DNA from: Chrysopilus asiliformis
Taxonomy: Eukaryota > Arthropoda > Insecta > Diptera > Rhagionidae
Length of the DNA stretch: 64,000 bases
Reading direction: 5' to 3'
NCBI GenBank assembly: GCA_964034945.1
Contig: OZ035963.1
Location: 60,361,182 to 60,425,181, forward strand
This document shows positions 55,721-64,000 of this stretch, in pieces. Every line of letters begins with the position of its first letter. Position 1 is the first letter of the stretch. The position numbers and the translations under genes were made by a program. The notes beneath the pieces were generated by a model. That model did no database searches and was not told the DNA's origin. It saw nothing but the letters and a program-made list of their open reading frames with translations.

Positions 55721-56929
55721 GAAATTTTAAATTGAATATCCATGTCTCTGGAATCTCAAGTTCTTTCGATTTTAATCAACCCTTTTTTATTCCACGGTCT
55801 TATAAGGTATTCGGTCGGATAAAGTACGGTTCCAACTGAATTTTATAGCATTTTTCCTGCTATTTTACAACTTTCATTTTTTTTTTTCTTTTTAATAAAT
55901 TTTTTTTAGTGAGGGTCAATTTTCCAACGAAATATCCTTTCATGTCGACATATTTGATGAAAGTTTTGATTAAACCCTTCAAGTGAAACAAAGTCCCTGT
56001 TTAATGCAAGACTTGTCTATTAAAGTTGTAACAAAAAAATCTGATACAAAAGATTTATACGGTTTAGTTTGAAGACAGAGTGTGGGAGAAAGATGGATGC
56101 CCTTTTAATGTTTCCAACATTGCCAACTTGACTAGAATGAGTTTCCCTTCATTTAACCATCATTGTATAGAATTTATTCAACGATTTTCGTATATGCCAC
56201 GGTGTAGTGGCAACGTTTTCGGTCTTGGCTGGTGAATGGATCCGCAACGCAACGCAAACTAAAGGAAATGAAAAGATCATTCATGTTTCCTGACATGATT
56301 CCAATGCTGGTGAAGCTGTTTCCTTTATTACTTCCAATGAAAAACTTCTCCTGTAACGCTCTTAATTAAATCTCGGTGCTGGAAAAAAAAACACAACAAG
56401 CGATATATATATATATATATAGAGAATAAATTCGGTTTTATTTTCGTTGTCTATCATCATGGGAGCAAAAGAAAGTTAATTAAATTCTTAAATTTGCACT
56501 AGAATAAAAACCTCATGCATTTAAACGAGTATGGAGAAGAAAATTCTGTATACGCGTCGGTTTCCTGTTTGCTTTACCGGTTTTCCTTATGATTAATTTC
56601 TGTTTCATTGGAGCGACAATTGAGTATTGTAGGAAATATTATTTGTCAGTTGACACTAACGACAACAGAAACAATTGGAATACCTCTGGGTGTTTGTAGC
56701 AAAACATTTGTTGTCTCATTAAAACAGATCTAATTAATCGTAGGCTATTAATTCATTTGGATTTTCTTCGTGTAATTGAGCAATTCATTAATTTTGATGA
56801 CATTCTAAAGCCAATGGATACAGGCATCTTTCAGCAGGTTTTCGTCATTGCGGAATTTACATTCAATTCAACGTTTTTTTTTTTTGTAGCGGGTTAAATT
56901 TTTGGTTTTGTTTGAAAATCTTGGTTTAC
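55721..56929 (+). other. Intronic AT-rich DNA with (TA)n
   Basis: (TA)n of about 18 bp at 56403-56421. Nothing else recognised. Confidence 0.5.
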
Positions 56930-56934
56930 GTCCT

Positions 56935-57065
56935 GTTTACACTTGCGATTTTTTCTTAAACTTTTCCGTGAATTTTAAACGTCTGTCGCCGGGTAAATTC
57001 ACTTAGAAAAAGTTGTCAAAATTTGAAGTTATTCCGGTGGTTTTGTATGAAAAAATTCAATTTCG
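56935..57065 (-). repeat. Dispersed repeat G, copy 2 (reverse)
   Basis: GTTTACACTTGCGATTTTTT, TAGAAAAAGTTGTCAAAATT and ATGAAAAAATTCAATTTCGG are the reverse complement of phrases in 18405-18640. Confidence 0.55.
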
Positions 57066-57107
57066 GGCATCTTTCAGTAATAAATTTCTAAATTTTGTGA
57101 ACTACAT

Positions 57108-57218
57108 AACGGTAGTTTTCGTCCTTTCGCTGCCCCCCCCCCCCCCTCGATTTTGTATGGAATTTAGTACCGCCATAACACTACCATAGAAATCGGTGAC
57201 ATATTTTATGTACAGCTC
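57108..57218. mobile_element. MITE family M, copy 11 (subfamily with TTTAGTACCG)
   Basis: TGTATGGAATTTAGTACCGC and CACTACCATAGA match the 23.2 kb copy. The right end GGTGACATATTTTATGTACA is recognisable. A poly-C run lies at 57135-57148. Confidence 0.6.
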
Positions 57219-57345
57219 CTAATTTATCCATCACAGGATTTTTGTTTGGAAAAAGACGGTTGCCAATCCCTTTTCTAACTCCAAATGAGAAGGTAGATAA
57301 AAGATTGGGAACAGATAAAAGCTTGGGAACCGCTTGCCTAGATCG

Positions 57346-57721
57346 CTGAAAGAACCATGCAGGAAATAGTGTTTTTCGTGCCCCTGGGTTAACTTTTGAA
57401 AGTAGTTTTCACTTTGGTTGAATACTTTTTGGAAAGGCCACAGTCTCTATATGGCTTCAAGAGCCACCGAATTGCAGGGGGATGGTGAGGGGTTAACGAA
57501 CTTGCTCGTGATTTTTCACAGAAATCATGGCAGAAATCATAAGAAAAATCGCGAGAAAGTTCGTTAAGCCCTCACCATTCCCCTGCAATTCGGTGGCTCT
57601 TCAAGCCATATATGGATGAAACTAGAGACTGTGCCCTTTCCAAAAGGTATTCAACCAAAGTGAAAACTACACGGGTTCAAAAGTTAGTTTAGAGGGGCAA
57701 AATCGTGCATCGTTCTTTCAA
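57346..57721. repeat. Long hairpin (foldback) element in the intron
   Basis: GAAAGAACCATGCA, TAGTTTTCACTTTGGTTGAA, TTTTGGAAAGG, GAGCCACCGAATTGCAGGGG and ATGGTGAGGG in the left arm are mirrored in reverse complement by the right arm. The arms total about 170 bp each, meeting at ACAGAAATCATGGCAGAAATCAT. It is transcribed with the host gene if this is indeed its intron. Confidence 0.9.
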
Positions 57722-58382
57722 GTGTCTCCAAATTTTAATTTTGTGTAAAAAAAATAAATCTGTATTCCCCACACTTAAAAAACACTCAACCGAATTAAAT
57801 ACTTGGTAATTATTTTAATTTTATCTTTTCTAGACTGTTTTTGAATAATAGAGAATAAAAATAAAATTAATTGGTGCGTTTAAACGCCTTTTATTGCCAT
57901 TAAATTTCCATTATCTTAGCTAATTAAAGACGATGGAGAGCAGACAATTGTTATAAAAAGAAATGTAATAAATGGAAGATAATTTCGGTATATGTCCTTA
58001 AGGTAAAATATTAAGTTGTTCATTTCATTACGGCTGCAATGAGCACAAAAAAAACGATCCTTTTTTTTGTCTTTGTGTTTATCTTTAATTTTATTTGCCC
58101 TTTTATTCGTCTCAATAATGACTTCTCAAAAAAAAAATACAAATACATACACTTTATCATTTTGAGTACTTACTTTTTTTTAAGAATTTCCGGCTCCGCA
58201 GAAGAAAAGAAAAATAATAATTTCATTTGTATATGTAAATCATGTTGTCTTTTTTATTGTTTTAATGAAAATATTAAATTTTAACCTATTTCACTTCTAC
58301 TATTTTACTGTGTGTTTGTATGGTTTTTTTTTCGCTGTTTTAAAATTTCAAATTAACAATTGGTTTTCTTTTGTCTTTACAG
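57722..58382 (+). other. Intronic AT-rich DNA before the second exon
   Basis: No repeat with clear ends. The plus frame at 58265-58507 reads through the acceptor into the exon and should not be taken as a gene start. Confidence 0.5.
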
Positions 58383-58503
58383 AAATGGCACTGCTTCTAC
58401 CAGCGGCCCTATCAAAAAATCGACACGCAAACGATAGCAGCGACATTCGCCGTAATTTACGCCTACGCTACAGGGACTCCTTCAAGCATAACCGGGAACA
58501 TGA
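58383..58503 (+). CDS. Next exon of the SBSPON-like gene
   Basis: TTTTCTTTTGTCTTTACAG precedes and GTGAGT follows. The 121 bp exon joins the previous one in frame: the leftover G plus AA gives Glu, then MALLLPAALSKNRHANDSSD, IRRNLRLRYRDSFKHNREH, leaving GA of the next codon. It is a basic linker without cysteines, of the kind that separates the thrombospondin repeat from the C-terminal cysteine-containing region in SBSPON proteins. Assignment rests on phase match, splice consensus and a run of LLLPA and NLRLRYR that looks coding. The following exon was not found. Confidence 0.75.
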
Positions 58504-59150
58504 GTGAGTAGAATCCTTCTATTTCCACATAACGAAACGAATTTTCCACGCATATGGGGAGGTTTTGTCAATTACCCGCTCTTTTGTCTGTCGTAAAAAT
58601 TCCTCCACATGATGGAAGTCACCCCTAAAGAAAAAAAAGGCGCGAAAAATGCGTATAAATAAAATTAAAATTTAAATTAGCTCCACGTCAGGAACTGAGG
58701 AAAACCCAAGAACATCACCATACGTGTTGGTATTTCGGGGGGTTTTTTTCAGAATTTCGCACGGTATCCGGCGAATTGTGAATAAACGCGACTCCAATTT
58801 AACGTTTCCGGATATTCATATGTGACGACGGTATGCTGAGACCCCCAAAAACTCATCATGCCGATTGTTTTTTTTATATATGTATATATTTTACCTTTCA
58901 TCCCTTTCGTCACATTCACGCGCGGTCGCATTTGATGGCGATGAATTCCAATTCAAGCGGAAATTTTTTACTGGATATTGACGTAGGCAGATTGAAAAGT
59001 TTCGAGTCGGGCAAGGAAAATGTAAATTTCCGTTGGTGGTTTCCGGGTTATGTAAAAAAATGATTATGAACAATCACAGAAATCTTCAAATTTTTACCGG
59101 AATCAACTCAAGGAATGGCAAATTTTGAAATACCCACACTAAATGTTTCT
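58504..59150. other. Non-coding stretch downstream of the exon
   Basis: It is probably the start of the next intron. Nothing recognised. Confidence 0.5.
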
Positions 59151-59492
59151 TAGCTCCTCTATCTTTCACTGGATTTCTCTATTCAGAGAGTTCTCTGAAT
59201 CCCCCTGTGTGTCTCTAGGCTCTTATCTCTCTCGCTGGATCTTCTCTCGCATTTTCTCTGATTTTTGGATCTTCCTACCTCTCGCTGGATTTTTTATCTC
59301 TCTTTGAGGCCATCTTTCTTCGCGCCCCTCTAAATCTCTATCGTCCCCTGTTTCTCTCTCGGTCCCTGTGTCTCTCTCTGGGTTACTCTATATCGCTCTT
59401 AATGACTCTATGACTCTTTGCCCTTCTCTTTATCTCTCTATGGCCACCCTATTTCTCTTTGCGTCCACTATATCTCTCTGTGTACACTCTAT
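59151..59492 (+). repeat. Degenerate TCTCT polypyrimidine tract
   Basis: Dozens of irregular TCTCTCT, TTTCTCTCT and CTCTATGxC units are strand-asymmetric, with almost no purine runs. No stable period. Confidence 0.75.
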
Positions 59493-60170
59493 ACCTGCCT
59501 AGTGTGAACTCACACACTTCTTCTCGTCGCGGCGACTTTTGGTCCTCAAAATGCCTTTCCGACGTACACGCTTCTTCACTTTTTAGTAAGAAAAACTTGT
59601 GTACAACAAGCGATCGCTCATGTGTGTGTGGTTCTCATATGTGTTGCTTTTCCAGCTCAGCTAGCACCGAGGCAACATCAATTGCCACAATAGAAACTGC
59701 CAATAATAGAAGAATAAGGACTGGTAATTTGTTATGGCATTTACCCTTTCCTACCTACCTGAAAAATAAAACTAACTGCAATTGGTATTTCACTATTTGC
59801 ATTCAATTTTTGTTTATTTTCGATATGTTTACGAGTCGGTGGCTAAGCACCGACTGACTCAATGAAATTACGCACACATACATGCGGACGTGCTATACAA
59901 GCGACTGCGTTTGTGTGCGTAAAAGATGAAGTGAAGGACACTTTTCGAGTGGCGACTTTTCCCCTCTTTCCGCACTCGTTTCTTTCCTACCATTTGGTGA
60001 GGCTGCGGCATGCTGATGACCGAAAGTTGCTCCGTGTACGTCCTCGTCTAGACCCCTCGATTACATTTTTTGTCCACTCTAGCTCTCCAAAATATCTTTC
60101 TGGGCTTTTCTATCTCCGTTCAAACTTCTCTCTTTTCTCTCTTTCACTAAGTGCGTTCCTTTAAAATACA
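59493..60170. other. GC-richer patch with a strong short hairpin
   Basis: The composition is more balanced than its surroundings. A perfect 8 bp stem AGTCGGTG-GCTAAG-CACCGACT lies at 59834-59855. The open frames (plus 59459-59857 and 59862-60164) contain no domain I can name. It could be an unrecognised element or hold an exon (see 59656-59723). Confidence 0.35.
59656..59723 (+). CDS. Speculative further exon of the SBSPON-like gene
   Basis: GTTGCTTTTCCAG precedes and GGTAATT follows. Joined to 58503 the frame stays open (Asp, then SASTEATSIATIETANNRRI, RT). This is phase-compatible, but one short open stretch is expected by chance and the sequence lacks the cysteine-containing C-terminal motif I would expect. 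Confidence 0.2.
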
Positions 60171-60470
60171 TAAGCGAAAATTGGCAACTCGAACTGCCAA
60201 CTCAAGGTAGAACTTTTGAAAGCCACTAAAGCCAGGATTTTTTCTTTGTTTAATGGATTTTGCACTTGATTTTTGTTGATCAAGGCTTTCCCAAAAACGG
60301 CTGTAGAAATTGTCGGACTACTCTACAAGCAACAGTTTTAGGAAAATTCAGAGTTCTAAAATTTCTTCTATACCAAAAGTCTTTCAACAAATTATCAGTT
60401 TTCAAGAAAAGTTGAAGTAAACCAAGTGGGAAATTTAGTCAAAAAGGTTACCGAACTTCCATGGTTGTCT

Positions 60471-60579
60471 AAAGCTCTAAATATAATAAGACTCGACCGA
60501 TTAAGCTGAAATTTTGGCCCAACCGATTTGTCCGGAATTTCAGCTTAATCGGTGTTCGATGTTCAGAGATTTAGCTCTT
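60471..60579. repeat. Imperfect inverted repeat, 18 bp perfect core arms
   Basis: ACCGATTAAGCTGAAATT and its exact reverse complement lie about 22 bp apart, with further outer pairing (AGCTCTAAAT with ATTTAGCTCT). Confidence 0.75.
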
Positions 60580-62081
60580 GTTTTCTGAAATTCATTACCA
60601 GTCCCAAAAATGTTCTCCCACCCTACGTACATTGAAGAATTATTACGAGTTGATTTTTTTCGGGGTTGTTGGTGAATTTCATTTCTTGTCGAGTGAAGCA
60701 ATTCCAAAATCCACTTAGGGTTATGATAATATTTTGTAAGGTGGGAAAAGTTTATATTTGTACATTATTTTGTTGAGAATGTTTGCCAGCTTTGTTTGTT
60801 CATATACAGAAATACATATTTATACAAGTTTGGGTTTTATATTCATATATTTTTTTTGTTTAGAGGTGATGTGTGAGTCAAGGGCGCGAGTGAAAAATGA
60901 AGTGCAGGAAATTTAATTTACTTATCATAAACGGGGGGTAGCTGAAACATGTCTTAAAGTCTTTAATATTGACACTCATGATGACAGTGCTTAAGTTGTT
61001 GATTTATAGGGTTATAAGAACAAGGATATACACAAGTCGAGTACTTTCATAGAGGGAGGGTGTAATATTTATATATAGATCTCATGGATAAGTCATATAA
61101 AAACCACTGGAGAAATTATTGTCGGCATTTTTTTTTTGTTTTTTTATTTTTTTTATTTTGGCTCCATTGTTGTTGACGCTTTTATTATTTTTTATGTGAA
61201 AATCCACCCTCCGTGCCACATCGACCAAGACAAAGTTATGCATTGAAATTAGTTGAAAATTTTAATATCAGTGTTCTAGCAATCATTTGGATTACATTAC
61301 AATGTAGATGGAAATCAGCTAACCGAATCCGTTCCCCAATGACTGTAAGCTTATTTGCCAAGTTGTTTCTGTTTCTGTTTTACGGGCCAGGAGTCGTTAC
61401 AGTAAATAAATAACTTTACCCCTCCTATAGCGAACCGATTTCCTCGAAAATATTTACAAAATTCCTACACCGAATGAATAAATCTTTGAGGTAACGGCAA
61501 TATATCTCCACCGAACTTCCTCTTTAACTTCAATTTCCCAATACATACCTTACACCGGCAAATATATTTTATTCATGAAATATAATTCACTGAAAAATAC
61601 TGTTTGAGTAATAAAAAAATTAAAGTTGATTTTTATATCTGCAACGTTTTAAGAAAAAAAAGTCAGATTTTAAATTCATTCATAAATTGTTGGAAATTTT
61701 AATTTATGGTCGGTTTTTTTTTTGAAAACCGATGGAGGGTAATATTTTTTGCGTTGCTGAGTTATTTGTTATAGTTGTGGTGACCATTTCCGAAGCTTAA
61801 AATCCTTTTCACATTTAACAGTGAAATATTATGCGGAGATACTTTTAAATACTTTCCAGTGATTGCCCGTTTTTCCGTAGATTGTTTCTTACGGAGTTTT
61901 ACGGTTTTTTACGTATTTTACATTAAATTTAAAGTTTTTACGCGTAATTTTTCATGCGTAAAAAATGGCGTCAAATACTTTACGTAAAAAACCGGCACAA
62001 TACTTGTTCTAGGTGAAAATTCGCAAAAATTGCGCCGCAGGCGAAAAAAATTATTTACAGAAACTCTCGGCCCAAGTAGAG
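60580..62081. other. AT-rich non-coding stretch; GCGCCGCAGG core near 62030
   Basis: TTGCGCCGCAGGCGAAAAAA at about 62030 is the best copy of the dispersed core. No gene recognised. The frames at 61213-61413 (plus) and 61918-62127 (minus) lack motifs. Confidence 0.45.
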
Positions 62082-62851
62082 TAGGGGAAGTATGCCCAAA
62101 ATGACATATAGATGGGTAAAATGACATACTGCAATATCTTGGAATCCGCGAATATATCAGATCTCCTTTTTACCTTAATATGTGCTGTTAGTGGAGTTTA
62201 ACAACCTGTGAAAACAATAGCTCAGTTTACTGAGTAGCGTCAGAGTGAAAAGATTTAAAGTCTTTTTCTGCAGAAAAAGTTTTTTTTAAGTGATCTCATT
62301 TTTCAATTTTTGGTAAGTTTTCTTTTTTTAAATTGTTTCTGTTTTAGCCAGACCATACATTGCTATGTTGTTTTCGAAATAAACTTGTTTGTTTAAAACA
62401 AAACAGTTAGCTTTTAATATTTTTTTATATGAAAGTCTCAATCATAGTATATGCCCAAAATGACATACTGATAATATCTACCAAAAAAAAAAGAAAAGGA
62501 AGGTCACTAAAGCTTTTTTTTATGGACGACATCGATAATGAAGCCTTTACTGCTGACAACGATGCGCCAAAGGAGGAAAAAAAAATTTGCGTGTAATTAC
62601 TCATGTCATTTCGATATGTCATTTTAGGTATGTCATTTTACCCATACGTATGAACAAAGCGAACTTTCGTAGGTCTCCGAATTTTGACTCATATTTTTTT
62701 TATTTGCATTTTCTAAAACTAAATGGTATGGAATATCAATTGATATTGAACCAAAGAATAAATTTGGAAATTATCATATTGTTTCTTCTTCAAATAAAAA
62801 AATTATTATCGAAAAAGTAAACAGTATGTCATTTTGGGCATACTTCCCCTA
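62082..62851. mobile_element. Inverted-repeat element, AGGGGAAGTATGCCC ends, TA flanks
   Basis: TAGGGGAAGTATGCCCAAAA plus TGACATA at the left equals the reverse complement of the right end (TATGTCATTTTGGGCATACTTCCCCTA). TA is present at both outer edges. Inner copies of the same theme, TATGCCCAAAATGACATACT near 62452 and TATGTCATTTTAGGTATGTC near 62615, sit in both orientations. 770 bp with the TAs; no transposase frame. Confidence 0.88.
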
Positions 62852-62879
62852 TGTTTTGAATTTTTATTAATAGTTTTTT

Positions 62880-63309
62880 TAGAGTTGAATATTTTTACCC
62901 CCGACAGAACGGAGAGGGTATATTCATTTAGGGAGAGAGTTTGTTTGTTTGTCAGTTTGTTCATTTATCCTTCCCTCGAAACTTTTGATCCCCTCAGCCC
63001 ATTTCAGGCCGGTTTTCGGCATTTGGCTGGATATAACGGGAGCAGGGTTATAAATTCATCGTCGCTCTCTTCCTTTAAACCCCCACTTACATATTTTGAT
63101 CTTCTGAACCGATTTGGATCCTATTTTTGCCTTTCGGGTGGAAATTATGAAGGGAATGTTTCAGTTTACAATAGTTGAGCCAACTTTATACCCCCCCCCC
63201 CCCCCCCCCCCCTCCTCCTGGTATCTTTTGAACCACTGAACCAATTTTGATCCCATGTCCGCTGATCGGTTAAAAGAATGTTTTAGTGTTTATCCTTTCC
63301 TCCAACTTA
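62880..63309 (-). repeat. RTE-like 3' tail, reverse, split by MITE
   Basis: TTTTGATCTTCTGAACCGAT and TTTTGAACCACTGAACCAAT, GTTTGTTTGTTTGTCAGTTT are the reverse of the tail theme. A poly-C run of about 24 lies at 63189-63212. It continues after the MITE (ATAAACTGATTTTCATCCAA, 63850-63870). The plus frame 62834-63178 is derived from it. Confidence 0.6.
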
Positions 63310-63819
63310 ACTCCCGTCGCACACTTCAACTAAGCTATATGAGCGAGGCTAGCTATAGTTACATAGCCTAGCTGGGTTAGCTCACCTCGTTGCACACTTG
63401 AGCTAAGCTACGCGGCGATATTTTCGGTAAATATATGCATTTTTCCACTTTATCTGCAGCCATTTTTAGATATAAATTATTTAACGCGATTGAAAATATT
63501 CCGCTAAAGAATTCAATTTTCACGTTTTCCTTACACTTTTATGTCCACAAAAGACTACACTTTTGCAAACACCGATTCTACACTGTATAACGCCGAAAAT
63601 ATTTATATGAGAGTGTCAGCGATGCCAGCGAAGTCGTTCGCGTAGTTGAGGTCTGAACTACGCGAGCGAGCTTAGTCTGCGTCGCCCATGACTACGCGAT
63701 GTAGTTTCATAGTTTCGCTGAAGTGTGCGGTCGCCAATGCAAATGCTAAGGATTTTACTTTCAGCGAGAAACTTAGCTCACGTAGTTGAGCTCGCTTAGC
63801 TGAAGTGTGCGACGGGGGT
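63310..63819. mobile_element. Inverted-repeat MITE, CCCGTCGCACACTTCA ends
   Basis: ACTCCCGTCGCACACTTCAA and the reverse complement of the right end (ACCCCCGTCGCACACTTCAG) pair for about 28 bp. GCACACTT and CTAAGC/GCTTAG recur inside, and two inner copies (TTGCACACTTGAGCTAAGCT; GCTGAAGTGTGCGG) repeat the terminus. It is inserted in a reverse RTE-like tail. No clear duplication. Confidence 0.8.
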
Positions 63820-64000
63820 AATACCGCTTCTCCTTAAATTATTTGATTCTATAAACTGATTTTCATCCAATTTTTCCCATTCGGTTACAAAATATAAAAA
63901 ATTTGCTCATTGAAAACGTACTACTATAGAATCAGCATGCAATTAGACCATTTGGCACGCGCCCTATAAATTTTCTTACTCTTATCTTTAAAAAAAAGTG
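63820..64000. other. Tail remainder and shared GAAAACGTACTA segment
   Basis: 63820-63900 resumes the reverse tail. GAAAACGTACTACTATAGAA then TCAGCATGCAATTAGACCAT matches the 54025-54060 segment, indicating another dispersed repeat cut by the window edge. Confidence 0.45.

Larger units (their letters stand above)
52998..58382 (+). other. Intron between the two recognised exons, repeat-filled
   Basis: It starts GTAAGTTTTTC and ends TTTTCTTTTGTCTTTACAG. The phase (one base left by the upstream exon, two supplied by the downstream exon) is consistent. It houses a TTAA MITE, RTE-like and family B tails, a family M MITE and a long hairpin, each listed separately. I find no exon inside it. Confidence 0.7.

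Noticed and set aside
59834..59860. Helitron 3' end (hairpin near a CTRR terminus)
   Set aside because: The hairpin is followed by GACTCAATG, with no CTRR at the right distance and no TC start or A/T insertion site found.
63189..63212. Poly-C run as an assembly gap marker
   Set aside because: The run is C only, not N, and the repeat continues across it; more likely a true homopolymer with uncertain length.

Overview
This is non-coding-dominated, AT-rich nuclear DNA of an insect, most likely a higher fly (Diptera). I see no bacterial-style gene organisation. Open frames are short, in all orientations, and mostly fall inside repeats. The dipteran call is an inference. It rests on a dispersed repeat whose 3' end carries runs of GACA, a GTTACAAACGGTA-like motif and a terminal stem-loop followed by AAAA, a layout I associate with muscoid and related flies, and on an insect-like thrombospondin protein.

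Only one host gene is supported, on the plus strand near the right end. An internal exon at 52803-52997 encodes a complete thrombospondin type-1 repeat. A phase-compatible exon follows at 58383-58503 after a 5.4 kb intron. The protein looks like a somatomedin-B and thrombospondin type-1 domain (SBSPON-like) secreted matrix protein. Neither end of the gene is visible, so the window is mainly its introns and/or upstream intergenic sequence. One weak further exon candidate lies at 59656-59723.

The rest is a nested landscape of mostly non-autonomous mobile elements. (1) At least ten copies of a short element with TGTCCATAAAATACGTCAC-type ends. (2) Four TTAA-flanked piggyBac-like MITEs; one has its empty paralogous site elsewhere in the window. 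(3) hAT-type elements, three with 8 bp duplications (two exact, one with one mismatch); one 1.1 kb copy keeps a BED-type zinc-finger reading frame. (4) Two 272 bp CACTCAGAAAAATG elements plus two diverged relatives. (5) Several other inverted-repeat elements: AGGGGAAGTATGCCC, GGGGTATTCAC, CTGTGG, GACTGTGTTTACATT, GAGCACATTGAACG, AGATGTCCCA and CCCGTCGCACACTTCA. (6) Long foldback hairpins. (7) Many truncated tails resembling non-LTR (RTE-like) 3' regions with the AAATCGGTTCAG theme. (8) Large simple arrays: about 0.7 kb of (CTCTCC)n at 15.1-15.9 kb and a 350 bp 12-mer array of GACAGACAGACT at 9.66-10.0 kb.

Between these lie long AT-rich stretches where I see no gene, RNA gene, CRISPR or regulatory site that I can support. 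Repeat coordinates given as ends of inverted repeats with duplications are base-accurate; limits of diverged families are approximate.
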